Source: Hyperoplus lanceolatus
Lineage: Eukaryota > Chordata > Actinopteri > Uranoscopiformes > Ammodytidae
Assembly: GCA_026929865.2 (NCBI GenBank)
Contig: CM049414.1
Span: 21,283,501 to 21,347,500 of the forward strand
Direction of reading: 5' to 3'
Length of the DNA stretch: 64,000 bases
Shown: one piece after another, positions 25,958 to 36,760 of the stretch
Position numbering within the stretch: the stretch's first letter is position 1
How the letters are laid out: each line of letters starts with the position of its first letter
The notes under the pieces: generated by a model
Seen by the model: only the letters and a program-made list of their open reading frames with translations
Databases searched by the model: none
Told to the model about the DNA's origin: nothing
Translations under genes and position numbers: made by a program

Positions 25958-28813
25958 GTGTGTGTCTCACCTTCTGACTCTGCTACGTAGGACAAATATA
26001 GTAATGTATAATTTTACAACAACGTATACAATCAGAATAGAATGCTCTTAAGCTGCAATTTGCAGAGGCTGTGAGCGGTCGGCATCAGAAGTCACATCCT
26101 ATTTCTCAAAGGTGCAGAAAACAAAAGTATCATACCTCCAACGATTTTCTTTGCACTCTTTTCTTTTTTGCATCCGTACAAACTAGGGTCTGTAGTGGCG
26201 TTTATCCATTCGATTGGTGGACATTTTTCTTTGGCTTCTCCCATTCTTTTCCCACAAGTACACATGTCAATTAAACTTTAAAATGTTATTGTCAATATCG
26301 GTGTGGTAATTGCTACTAGAAATGAAAGATACAACGTATGGGGATGTACATACCGTTGCCAATTTGTTACATTGAATGTGGTGGAAGAGGACAAAACAAA
26401 TTGGCTCACATGACGTTTAAAGAATGAAAGAGAGAGGGAGGGATTCGTAATAAACGGTGTAAGTCAAATAGTCAGTCTTTCAGATTGAACTTTTGCTAAG
26501 TTTCATTATTCATATCCCTTTGATAAACCCCTGAAGACATTTTGTTTCAAGTATTTCTATTGTCACATTAAATATGCATAACCGAAAGGACCAACAATTC
26601 AAATTACACTTTGAAACAAATGTTTTAATGTAATATACATGAAGTGTGTGAGATCAGCTAAGAGCAGCTTGCTTTTGATCTGGTTTGATTAGACGTGTTG
26701 GTAATGTGAACTTGCCTCTCCATCAATGCTGGACTCCGGGGGTCTGATGTTGGAAGAAAATTGAGTCACAGAAGTGCCGCCTTTGATGTCCATTTGGTAG
26801 ATGAAACCTGATGTAGTGCAACTGGTGCCCTTCTTCATTTATTTCAAGCAGGTCCGTGCCTCCCAGCTATTCTTGTGAGCTCAATCTCTCAAGAACGCTT
26901 TGAGTGATTTTCTTCAAAGTTTGAATAAACGTCCATTCTGAGTCAAAGATGAACCGATTAGATTTTGGAGATCAAAGGTCAATAACAGTATTTTAAGAAT
27001 GCATTGAAGGATTTTTGTCAAATGTAGGAAAAACATTACACTCGGACTCAAGGTTGAACTGGTTAGATTTAGTGCGACCTTACATGTTGTGAAGTTGCAG
27101 TAACCTTGTACCATACTGTAGCTTCTTAGGAGCTTTAACTTATTTAGAGCATCGGCTACAACCACTGTACTTTCACCGTTCAGCAATTGTATGGCTCTCA
27201 GTCAGCCTGAGCCCACCTCTTATTTCCAATATGATTAAAGTCTAACTTTGAAAAAATGTGGACATCCATCAGATTATCAAAAGAGCACAGTGAAGGACAA
27301 AGTCGGCCAGTAGTGGCTGGTAAATATTTACCAAAGCACTAAGCTTTGAATCCAACAATAAAAGTTACCCTCAACAACTGTGTTGAATTTATTGAATATA
27401 AACAGTACATTTAAATTCAACAGAGAGGATGTTTGAACATTATTTCACTCTCACTAGCTCACTGTTTGTGGCTCCTACGTTTGTGTCAAATGTTGTGCTT
27501 ATTATCTTCCTTTTTTTTTATGTGTAGGCCTACAGTATGTATATGCGAGTTCAAAAACGTTTAATTGAGGACGCAACATAACGCTCGCACACGTTTGATG
27601 TGGACCAAATATAAAACTGCCGGCTCAGCTTCAAGGGAGGTTTTCTGCGAGTAAAGAATTTGTCAAGTTCGCTCTGAAAATGGCAGGGAAAAAATGCACA
27701 GCAAAACGACAATATGAAGTTGGAGATTTTATATTTCTTATGATGTATGGATATGTGGCTCTTTGCAGTATAGTTAAACATGTGGCTCTTATTCTCTGAC
27801 TGGTTGGCCACCCCTAATCTACAGCATATGGGACACTCTTTCCCTAGAGCTGAATCAGATACAAAACCCTCGATAAACTTTTACTGATGAAAAAAATTGA
27901 AGAACGCTCCGGGAAACTTCCTGAACAGACAGGAAATAGATGTTGCGTCTACAGAAGCTTTCAAAACAAAAAAATACTGCATTTTTCCACCGGAATATTT
28001 TTTGGCATAGCGTGTGGGCTTTTTTCCAACTCTCTGTTACGGCCCTTTTATGGGATCTTTGGCTGGTGCTCCCTTGTTATTCTGGTCACCATAGCAACGA
28101 GTCAACAAGTTATTAACCCATGGGATCAGTTGATATAATTCTCTAAATCTGCAGTAATGCCCTCGATAAGACCCCGTATCCCAGACCCAGTATTACTTTG
28201 AAGATGTAGTGTATAGTGACTGCCGAGAGCTGCTGTAATACAGAGATAGAGAAGGGAGAAATTAAAAAGAGTTTCTCACCTCAATCATCAGGGGAAATGA
28301 AAAGTCCCCGGGGATCCAGATAGAGGGAACTGATGAGGACATGGGAGTAGCAGGAAGGCAGCATCATGTGTTTGATAAGAACAGGAGCAATAGTGAACTG
28401 TGGATGGTGCTAACATGGACACATCACATTCAAAGATTCTTATCGACCTGCAGCCCTAACTAACTTGGCACTCTTGGGGTTTGTCATTGCTGGACAGAGA
28501 TGTCTAAGATGTGAACAATGTCCAAGGGCTAATGCAGTATTGCATTATGTATGTATACCATGCTGCTTTTTAATTTCTTATTTTAACCCATAAATCTGAT
28601 TGCTGTCATATGTGTTTTTTTCTGTTTCAGTCTGAACTTAATGAAATGTTGTAAAAAAAAAAACCATCTCCATCCTTGGAGAGGAAATTGAGGTGGTGAA
28701 GCCGCCTACAGACTGGACTGTAAATGTAGCATCTTATGAAATCGAATAAAATTGAATCAGTTTTTCATCTATATAGACCAATAACCCAAATTGCCGTTTG
28801 CCTCAGGGCGGTT
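25958..28813. other. spacer
   Basis: No gene or bounded repeat supported. An 83-codon frame at 27887-28138 includes a hydrophobic stretch but has no supporting evidence. A short AT-rich run lies at 28650-28665. Confidence 0.4.
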
Positions 28814-28990
28814 TTACATTATTACATTACCTTTCGATTAGCTGTCACTTTTATCCAAAGCAACTTCCAATAAGTGCATTGAACCATGAAGGTACAAACT
28901 CAGAACAGCAAAAATCACTTTAGTCCATTAGCTTCAATTGAGCCAAACTACAAAGTGCTACATGTAAGAGTACATGTAAGTGATTTTTTT
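28814..28990 (+). repeat. teleost interspersed repeat fragment (TTACATTA type)
   Basis: Reads TTACATTATTACATTACC then AGCTGTCACTTTTATCCAAA and AATAAGTGCATT, a string very common across teleost genomes. The ends are not defined; the tail of the same family may be at 5105-5165. Confidence 0.55.
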
Positions 28991-29071
28991 CCCAAAGTCT
29001 GTACACAATTAGTCTCTCTCCACACTTCGACGTTAAGGTCAATTGAGGATTGATTGGCTGACAGAGCAGAC

Positions 29072-29503
29072 TTAAAGGTTCAGTAAGCGGAATGGTCAGT
29101 TTAGCTAACTTTCTGTCAGTTACTGCAGTTAGCGGTCCCCTCCCTCGTCCCTATGCCACCACATTAATGCAATGCGGTCTTCAAGCAGCGAGTTATCTAG
29201 CATCATATCGGATGTGTGATAAAAACCATCAAAACAGACATTGGGAAAGACTTTTACCTGCTCCACCATTGTAGGCGCATACACATTCACCCATCTGTTG
29301 CTCTGCACGTGCACCGGCACTGAGACAGATGCCGGTTTGAAGCGTTCTCTCTTCCCAAAAAGTTTATTTGCAGATTACATGCAGAGTGAGTGACTGAGAG
29401 ATCGGCTTTATGAAACGTGCACACAATATACGTGATCACAGTACAAATAAAGAGTGATTTAACACTTATATTAAAATAAATAAATCGCTTACTTCATCTT
29501 TAA
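29072..29503 (-). mobile_element. TIR-bearing interspersed repeat, copy 2
   Basis: Full-length minus-strand copy of the element at 4398-4849. It begins TTAAAGGTTCAGTAAGCG and ends CGCTTACTTCATCTTTAA, giving recognisable 18-bp imperfect TIRs. The two copies differ by many substitutions and small indels, so neither is recent. No transposase. Confidence 0.82.
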
Positions 29504-29982
29504 CATCATGAGGAAGCTTAGATCCTTCACAATCTTCCACCAGTTAGTACGTTTTCTTTGTCTGTCTGTCTGTCCGTCCATCCATCCTCGGAGTCCACAA
29601 CACATTTCCCTTATTAAGTCATCCAACTTGTTGCACTGTTACAGTGGTCAAGTCAGACACACAGAGACACACACACAACAGGAAATAAGACAGTATCCCT
29701 TCAACGTAAAGTGCTCCCCTATTACTGTTGTGTTTAACAGTCCTTTTACCATGAGAATAGTCTATTAACGTCTATATGAAACAAAGGCAGTTTTGGGTTG
29801 GATTCAAGATGAAATGAAGAAAATTGTAATGTCCAATTTAACAATGTAAAGTGTGGTCTACAGGGGCAGAAGGTTACTAATTGCATTAACTGAAGTAGCC
29901 TACTGTGGAAGAATTTTAAAGCTGGTGTAAATATTTCCATTTTATCCTGCTTTATAATTCTGTACAATTTGTAATCACTTTA

Positions 29983-30295
29983 TTAAAAGATGGAGTCAGT
30001 GATTCTGGAGGACGCTTGTTGTAAAATTCACTTTGTCAACATCAGTGAATATCTCCTCGTGATCCGCTACCTGATCTTATCATACTGTGTGCACGCTGAA
30101 AAAAATAATCTGCTGTTAATGCACCGCTCTGTAAACGTCTATGTAAAACAAAGGGGGTGCACCGTAGCTAGCAACATGCCCGTTTACAGGATAGGCTGAC
30201 TGTGTATTAACACTTGATTTTTTTCCCCAGCGCACACACAGGCTACAAACAGATTATGAGGAGATATTCACTGATTTTATCAAAAATTGATTTTC
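29983..30295 (+). mobile_element. foldback MITE (GGAGTCAGCGATTCTGG family)
   Basis: Left end TTAAAAGATGGAGTCAGTGA, then the shared internal strings CACTTTGTCAACATCAGTGA and GTGTATTAACAC; the inverted right arm (GAGATATTCACTGATTTTAT) is present but the extreme right end has decayed. Confidence 0.7.
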
Positions 30296-30729
30296 CTTCT
30301 ACACTTTGATATTGCTACTTTTACTGTTGTGAATTGTCAATCTGTGACCTTTATTACCTGGTGTTGACCAGTGGATGGTTACAAAGAGCGAAGGTCCAGG
30401 TTTGATCCTATTCTATTGGTTGGTGCTATTTAAGATTTTGTGGTCGATGTAATCAATGAACCGTTAAATCGTATCATCTCGAGTGCTCTTATTGGCTGAA
30501 CACAAAGCCGACATGTCGGACAACACCCAGACCACCATTGAACAGCATTCACAGGAATATAACATTTTCATTGATTTCAAACCACACAGATTTAGATCTT
30601 GCTTTTGTTTATTGTGTGCTGGCTTTATTACTACGCCTGTTTTTAATTTGCTTGTGTACTTATTTGCTTGAGTACTTATTTCATTGTCTTTGATTACCTT
30701 GAAGAGTGGTGGGCCTATACAAAATAACT
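30296..30729. other. spacer
   Basis: Nothing recognised. Confidence 0.4.
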
Positions 30730-30867
30730 GTATTATTTAGGGCTGTCAAGCGATTAAAAAAATTAATCTAATTAATTACAGGCTCTGTGATTAATTAATC
30801 TAAATTAATTGCATACTTATATGACACTTTTATGCCTGTTTATAAACAACTGTATAGGCTACCGTTC

Positions 30868-31093
<226 letters not shown>

Positions 31094-31263
31094 GGAAAAA
31101 AGACAGGAATATCTGCTAGGAAGAGTGTGAGGGTGTCCGTTAGCGGGAGACGATCGCAGCTAGCAAACAGAAGTGAGACGGAGGAAGATTGAGAGACAGC
31201 CTACTGTTTTGAACCTACACTGTTAATTAGGCACCCACTAAACCAATAATGCACAGACACTGC

Positions 31264-31764
31264 TGTTACGCGCTCCCACCTTTCTGCTCCTCCCTCCTCT
31301 TCCCTCCTACACTCTCTCTCTCCCAGGTGTCCAGAGGCCTGATTGGCGGCAGGTGCTCCTAATTAGGTGGGGCTTAAAGGCGTGGCCTGCGCCGGTCTCG
31401 CTCTCTCTCTGCCTGCCTGGACGGTGTGCTGCTGACCTGCTGCTTGCTTGCTTGCGGTTTATTTAGTTTAATGGTTTACTTATGGGGGGGGGCTGCTAGG
31501 TTGTGTTCTGTTTATTTTATCGTAGTTTTTAGAGGGGCAGGGGAATAGTTTATTTGGAGGAAGGCCTGGGCAATATTGTGGTCCAACTGTGCCTCCCCAG
31601 GTCTTCCTCCCGTTTACCTCTTTTCTTTTGCAGCCTCCTTACTGAGTTGTTGTTTTGGGATTGATTTAATAAAGCACATTATTACTTTGATTCTTGGTTC
31701 TGTCTGGGTTACTTTTAATTGTTTACTGGCCGGCTGAACGAGCCTGGGATGGCCGGCCATAACA
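31264..31764 (+). mobile_element. 5' LTR
   Basis: 501 bp, TGTTACGCGCTCCC to GGCCGGCCATAACA, with 6-bp inverted termini TGTTAC/GTAACA-like. Contains TTTAATAAAGCACATT (polyadenylation signal of the R region). Nearly identical to the 3' LTR at 33776-34270: a few substitutions and small indels, mainly in simple repeats. This implies a recent insertion. Confidence 0.95.
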
Positions 31765-31982
31765 TATGGGCGCTCGTCCGGGATGATCCGGAATCATCCG
31801 AATTTTGTTTAGAGCACGGGCAGTTGTTGATTTAATGCTCTGCGCCGTGGATTTATTTTTGGTGGGCGGGAGTGCTGGGGTTGCTCCCGCGTTGCTGGCG
31901 TTGTAGTGTTTTGCTGTTTGTTCTGTTTCGCTTCGTAAGTAAGACGGAAAGGAAGCTGATTGGGGATCAGCTGTTTTTTGCT

Positions 31983-33455
31983 ATGGTGTTGATGGGGGGC
32001 GCGGCTGCCTCTCTTATGTCTAAAGGGGCGGGCTTTAGCGAGCAGGTAAGATTGAGTGAGATAGCGCTTGAAATGTATAAATTAGAAGTAAAGGAGAAAG
32101 AGCTTGAATTAAAAATGAAAGAGATGACTCGCCATTTTGAGGTGGAGACGGTACGTTTAAATGAGCTGGAGATGAGCGCGGCTGTGCCACAGCACGCAGC
32201 AGTTATACAGCCAGCTGAGCTAGATGTTACCGAACACCTTGATCTTATTCCGGTTTTCTCCGAGGAGGAGGTAGACAAGTTCTTTGTTCTCTTTGAGCAT
32301 GTCGCAAGTACTTTAAAGTGGCCTCGTGATTGGTGGGCGCTGGTGCTGCCGAGTGTACTCACTGGTCGGGCACAGGAGGTTTGTGCGATGTTGTCCGTTG
32401 ACGATAGTCTGGTTTTTGACAAAATTAAAGCTGCCGTGTTGAGAGCATATGGATATAAGGCTGTGTTTGTGAGAACGGTGTCACAAGAATGTCATGTTGA
32501 GAGCAATCATGGTGTCTCTGTCCAGTCGTGTAAAATCAGCACTGCTAGTGGGGCGGAGGGGAAGCACACCCGGGAGGGACGGGGCACGCGGGAACGTCCA
32601 GTGTGTTTCTATTGTAATAAACCGGGGCACATAGTCGCCAATTGTTATGCTTTACGGGGAGAAAACAAACCTGCTGTGAAGTCAGTGGGTTGTGTTAACA
32701 CTTCGAAGCCTGTGGCGGAGGTGGCTCCTGAGAGTCTGGAGTCGGAGCGAGACAACTATGCACCATTCTTGATGGGGGTCGCTGTGCCTTTAGAGCAAGT
32801 GGGGGAACAAGTGCCGTTAATCATTCCGAGGGATACAGCTGAGAATCAGTCATTTATTATAAGTGATGTCTTGCCTATATCTTGTGAGTCTGATGTGGAT
32901 TCCGGTGTCATTTTCCGGGGGTTTGAGACACAGTGCAGGGGCGCGCCAGGGAACCTTGAGTCAGATTTGGTCTCCGGTCCGGTGGCTGTTTGTCCCTACT
33001 TTCCGATTGAAGGTGTGTCTTGTTGTTTGGGAAGTGAGTTAGCTGGTGGTAAGGGGTTGGTCGAGCCTGAAGTGACGGCCGTTCCTATGGTTGCAGGGTG
33101 TAACGCTAGGTTGGCTCGGAAAAATCCTGGGGGGGGTTTTCACAGGTGCGATGACCAAACAGCAAGTAGTGAGCATAGCTGCTACACCGTCCTCTGGCAG
33201 GTTGTCCATTGGGGAGGGTGGAGGAGTGAGTTGCGCTGTTTCGGCGGAAGACGGGTCCTGGTCCGGTCGGTGTTAGGCCCGGTGAATTCTCCGAGGAGGG
33301 TTGTAAAGTGGTTGGTAAACCTGGCTGTGCCCGTGATGTGGCGCTGTCCAGTGCTGATACTGAAATACCTGTTGGGGCTCTGTCTGGTGCTGGGGGTGCT
33401 GGCGGCGTGGTGGAGACTGGTAGTTCTCCAATTGAACAGCATGCCTGGAGTGTGA
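31983..33455 (+). CDS. gag: Gag-protease remnant of the LTR retrotransposon
   Basis: 490 residues from the first ATG; the frame is open upstream to the 5' leader. A Lys/Glu-rich coiled-coil segment lies at about residues 25-65. A SCAN-like capsid block follows at about 80-160 (VDKFFVLFEHVASTLKWP...), as in gypsy-type Gag proteins that gave rise to vertebrate SCAN domains. A CCHC zinc knuckle CFYCNKPGHIVANC spans 208-221. Around residue 283 IIPRDTAENQSF sits where the aspartic protease active site (DTG/DSG) would be, with Gly replaced. Beyond about residue 330 the sequence is low-similarity, probably a junction left by the pol deletion. Gag packages the element's RNA into particles; this copy could at best be mobilised by enzymes supplied in trans. 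Confidence 0.75.
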   Translation: MVLMGGAAASLMSKGAGFSEQVRLSEIALEMYKLEVKEKELELKMKEMTRHFEVETVRLNELEMSAAVPQHAAVIQPAELDVTEHLDLIPVFSEEEVDKFFVLFEHVASTLKWPRDWWALVLPSVLTGRAQEVCAMLSVDDSLVFDKIKAAVLRAYGYKAVFVRTVSQECHVESNHGVSVQSCKISTASGAEGKHTREGRGTRERPVCFYCNKPGHIVANCYALRGENKPAVKSVGCVNTSKPVAEVAPESLESERDNYAPFLMGVAVPLEQVGEQVPLIIPRDTAENQSFIISDVLPISCESDVDSGVIFRGFETQCRGAPGNLESDLVSGPVAVCPYFPIEGVSCCLGSELAGGKGLVEPEVTAVPMVAGCNARLARKNPGGGFHRCDDQTASSEHSCYTVLWQVVHWGGWRSELRCFGGRRVLVRSVLGPVNSPRRVVKWLVNLAVPVMWRCPVLILKYLLGLCLVLGVLAAWWRLVVLQLNSMPGV

Positions 33456-33775
33456 GCCTGAACAAGCGGGATCGTCTTGGGAGGGAGGTGCCGTATGGGC
33501 TGGAGCATGGGGTTGCTGGGCCTGGTTTGAGCTCGTGGAGCTCTCCCTGTCTTGTGGTGGACAGGGCTGGTGGATCGGATCGTGTCTGCAAGAGGTTGCC
33601 GACTTTGTTTACGTGGTCTGTTTTGGGAGGCTGGTGGGCCGAGGTGGGGTGCGGGACTGCTTTGGTCGCGCTTGTGTGTCAGGGTCGGCGACCGTTATGT
33701 TTTTTTTGTGCTGGGTTTTTCTATGATAGGGGAAAGGGAAAAACCAATCTAAAAAAAACTAACTTAGGTTGGGGG

Positions 33776-34270
33776 TGTTACGCGCTCCCACCTTTCTGCT
33801 CCTCCCTCCTCTTCCCTCCTACACTCTCTCTCTCCCAGGTGTCCAGAGGCCTGATTGGCGGCAGGTGCTCCTAATTAGGTGGGGCTTAAAGGCGTGGCCT
33901 GCGCCGGTCTCGCTCTCTCTGCCTGCCTGGACGGTGTGCTGCTGACCTGCTGCTGCTTGCTTGCGGTTTATTTAGTTTTATGGTTTACTTATGGGGGGGC
34001 TGCTAGGTTGTGTTCTGTTTATTTTATCGTAGTTTTTAGAGGGGCAGGGGAATAGTTTATTTGGAGGAAGGCCTGGGCAATACTGTGGTCCAACTGTGCC
34101 TCCCCAGGTCTTCCTCCCGTTTACCTCTTTTCTTTTGCAGCCTCCTTACTGAGTTGTTGTTTTGGGATTGATTTAATAAAGCACATTATTACTTTGATTC
34201 TTGGTTCTGTCTGGGTTACTTTTAATGTTTACTGGCCGGCTGAACGAGCCTGGGATGGCCGGCCGTAACA
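33776..34270 (+). mobile_element. 3' LTR
   Basis: 495 bp, TGTTACGCGCTCCC to GGCCGGCCGTAACA. Matches the 5' LTR except for a few substitutions (for instance CAATATTG/CAATACTG and the penultimate CATAACA/CGTAACA) and short repeat-length changes. Preceded by the G-rich polypurine tract. Confidence 0.95.
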
Positions 34271-34674
34271 AGAATAACATAAGACGTATTCCTACCTTCA
34301 TGCTTATTTTCCCGGAGGAGCCCATAACGCATCCATAGAGACCTATCTATGCTTCTTTATTTACTGTTTACCGTGCGGGTCGTTTCCGCAAGCTACAAGT
34401 GCAGCTCCGCTATTGTCTCACCTCTTTTGCACCGGGTCAAAGGGCAATGTAGAAGTGCGATTAATCTGCATTAATTTTTTTAATCGCGTTAATTTTTCTG
34501 TGATTAATAAATCGAAATTAACGCGTTAATTTGACAGCCCTAGTTTTATTAAGTAAATTAAACAATTAAATTAAATTAATATTATTGTTTGCCCAAAGGT
34601 AAGCGTTCAAATTAGACTGTGACGTTACGTGAATACGAGGGCACTCAATCTTTCGGCTTTGTGAGAGTGCATGG

Positions 34675-34822
34675 TCAGTGAATCAACTCCCTGCAATCAG
34701 GTGTGTGTGGCACTGATTGGCTTTGGGGAGCCCAGCTGTGGGGAGTCTTTGTATGCCCTGAGTCTCCAGTGCGCTGTGCTGAGTCAGCACTGCTGACTCA
34801 TTATCTCACCTTCAGAGGTAAG
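34675..34822 (+). repeat. fragment of the LTR-like repeat family
   Basis: Shares CAATCAGGTGTGTGTGGCAC and the following GATTGGCT...GCCCTGAGTCTCCAGTGC order with the copies at 9718 and 43534. Both ends truncated. Confidence 0.65.
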
Positions 34823-34824
34823 GC

Positions 34825-34862
34825 TGTTACAGAAGAAAGAACAAAGTTCTCGCTGACAGAGA
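34825..34862 (+). repeat. fragment of the 53184-type MITE end
   Basis: TGTTACA followed by GAAGAAAGAACAAAGTTCTC and TGACAGAG, matching the left end of the element at 53184-53540 with about 12 bases deleted near the terminus. Confidence 0.6.
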
Positions 34863-35269
34863 AAACTATGAATAGTGTATGTTTTACTATTTCCATAATT
34901 TGCTTTCTTGGTCTTATAATGGACCAGAAAGGTCATAAAAGACCAACACATTCTCTGAGGAAAACATCACTGCTAATTATTGTACAAACTAGAATCCCAG
35001 TGGTGTGCACAAACTCTCTAATGCAAAGGTGAACAATTAAAAAAGGAGCACGTCCTCAAAAAAAAAGCGCAGGGTCAGTTTACCTCAGTCAAGGCATTCT
35101 TATCTGCATTGACAACAGACATGCCTCGAGGTCCGCCAGTTCACAGATTTTTAAAGGAGGCTTTGAATCAATTTTACATTTGAGTGATTAAGATACATTG
35201 TGTAAAGTGTCTCTTTGAGACATGGTGAAAATCAGCGAGTGAGTCTTTTATTGTGAAAGATCCCAGCGG
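34863..35269. other. spacer
   Basis: Nothing recognised. Confidence 0.4.
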
Positions 35270-35510
35270 AAGTCGTGATCGTCTTGGCTCAGCAGAGTCT
35301 CATGATTGGATTTATGTGATAACTGACGCCGGGCTGAGTAGCTGCTACCGCTCACAGGTGGAGGCTCGGGGGAGAAACTGAAGCGGAACCACGGGAATAT
35401 TATACAAACAGTTTCGATTTATAAGGACTCTTTATCTTTCTTCGAACACTTAGGCTATTTGATTCAGCTCATTAATGGGAATTAAACTTTTGGTGACTGA
35501 TGATCAGAAG
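35270..35510 (+). other. candidate orphan first exon
   Basis: A GC-richer, apparently unique stretch leads to ATG 35475 (MGIKLLVTDDQK) and then a strong donor, CAGAAG|GTAAGT (GT at 35511). A TATA-like string (ATTATAC) is near 35399. It could be the 5' exon of an unseen gene. It is not a coding extension of the opsin exon at 54704: joining in phase would hit a stop within five codons, though it could still be a non-coding leader. Low confidence. Confidence 0.22.
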
Positions 35511-36649
35511 GTAAGTGAAGGACCAAACATTCACTTTAGGATTGTTTTATTTATTAAGATTATTACATTTTATTTATTTGTTTATTTCCATTTTCTTCTT
35601 TGCGCAGCGTCCTTCTTGCTGTATTTTTCTATAGCCTACTTTGGTGAGGATGATGGTGTTCCAGCTGAGTTAATAATCTCGGGGTTTGACACCCTGAAAA
35701 AACTCCTGTGCGAGTGACATGAGCGCGCCTAAGCTCCTTAAAGTCAGGTTGGAGCTTCACTTTTCCTAAAACTGTAATATTTTTCTTTTTGCCCGGAGAT
35801 TCAACTCTCATGCAAAACAAAAAAAAGAAAAAAACATGATGCATGCAACATGAGAGTGGATCTGCTGTAGACAACTTCAGGAAAAATAGTTGAATCATAT
35901 TTAAATAGATTATTCCTTGTGTTTCTGTTGTGGGCTATACTTCCTCTATGGGCTATACTTCCTCTATGTTTGGCGTGGAACAGAACCAATACACCGCTTT
36001 AGGCTATGATGTAAGATAGTTATTATCATAACGGCTGCAAAATGCTAATATATAAAAACGTATTCCTATTTTTTCCCCTTTCTTACGACTCTCCCCCGTA
36101 CATATGTAAGTAAATCTATAGGCTATTATATTACATCAAACATAAATCCCAGGCTGTTTATTTTTGCAAAACCCCGAATCACGGCCATTGACATTTTCTC
36201 TTTTAACTCTGCTTTATTTCTCAGAACAGAAACATCACTGTATTCCAGCAGCATTTATTTTTAATCAATTAAAACGTTCCAGAAGGACGTATCTGCAGCC
36301 TCAAACCAAGAGGAGGCAGACCGGAATTGAGACAAACTAAAACGAATTGAAATTGTGTTTTTTGCCCACTGTTTTATAAAGGAAAAAAAGACAATAGAGA
36401 ATCCATTACAGAGTAACTTGATTGAGACATTTTTGCAGTGAACAATTCATTTGATCCTAGACTAGATATAATGGCAGTCAGTGTCATCAGTGTTAGAATG
36501 ATTTTGAGAAGTAAAGTTGATGTAAGTAGTTGTTGTAAGTGCTTTATAGGTTGAGATTTTTGGTTCAGAACACATTTTGAGATGATGGTTGTTAATAATG
36601 ATGGTTGAATGGGAGAAATTTTACAGACCCAACCAGACAAGGTTTAGTC
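35511..36649. other. spacer
   Basis: No coding sequence recognised. GAATCCATTACAG near 36400 recurs at 36857, and TAATGTAGT-type strings recur at 36810 and 36984, suggesting old local duplications that continue into the next repeat. Confidence 0.4.
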
Positions 36650-36760
36650 AATTAAACACCCAGATGTACATGTTGGACATAGCAGTATGAAAGATAACAT
36701 GTTACGGAAGCAAAATAGATCTCAAAATCAACCAGTGCTTGACAATGTTTTTGCTTGCAG
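36650..36760 (+). repeat. interspersed repeat (ACATGTTACGGAAGC family), copy 1
   Basis: Shares TATGAAAG-ACATGTTACGGAAG and the following ACCAGTGCTTG with 43055-43165 (opposite strand) and 48445-48543 (truncated by a hAT insertion). No TIR or coding potential recognised; superfamily unknown. Confidence 0.65.

Larger units (their letters stand above)
31264..34270 (+). mobile_element. Ty3/gypsy-like LTR retrotransposon lacking most of pol
   Basis: Two near-identical LTRs enclose only 2011 bp. The primer-binding site at 31767-31784 (TGGGCGCTCGTCCGGGAT) differs by one base from the usual tRNA-Pro site. A G-rich polypurine tract (GGTTGGGGG) abuts the 3' LTR. One frame encodes Gag with a zinc knuckle and a degenerate protease; reverse transcriptase, RNase H and integrase are absent. 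No 5-bp target duplication is visible (ACTGC versus AGAAT), hinting at post-insertion rearrangement or recombination between copies. Confidence 0.88.

Noticed and set aside
27887-28138. 83-codon frame with a hydrophobic segment
   Set aside because: No signal of selection, splice sites or similarity; a single short frame with a membrane-like stretch is expected by chance in T-rich DNA.
33106-33874. Overlapping long frames around the 3' part of the LTR element
   Set aside because: GC-rich shadow frames of gag and the 3' LTR.
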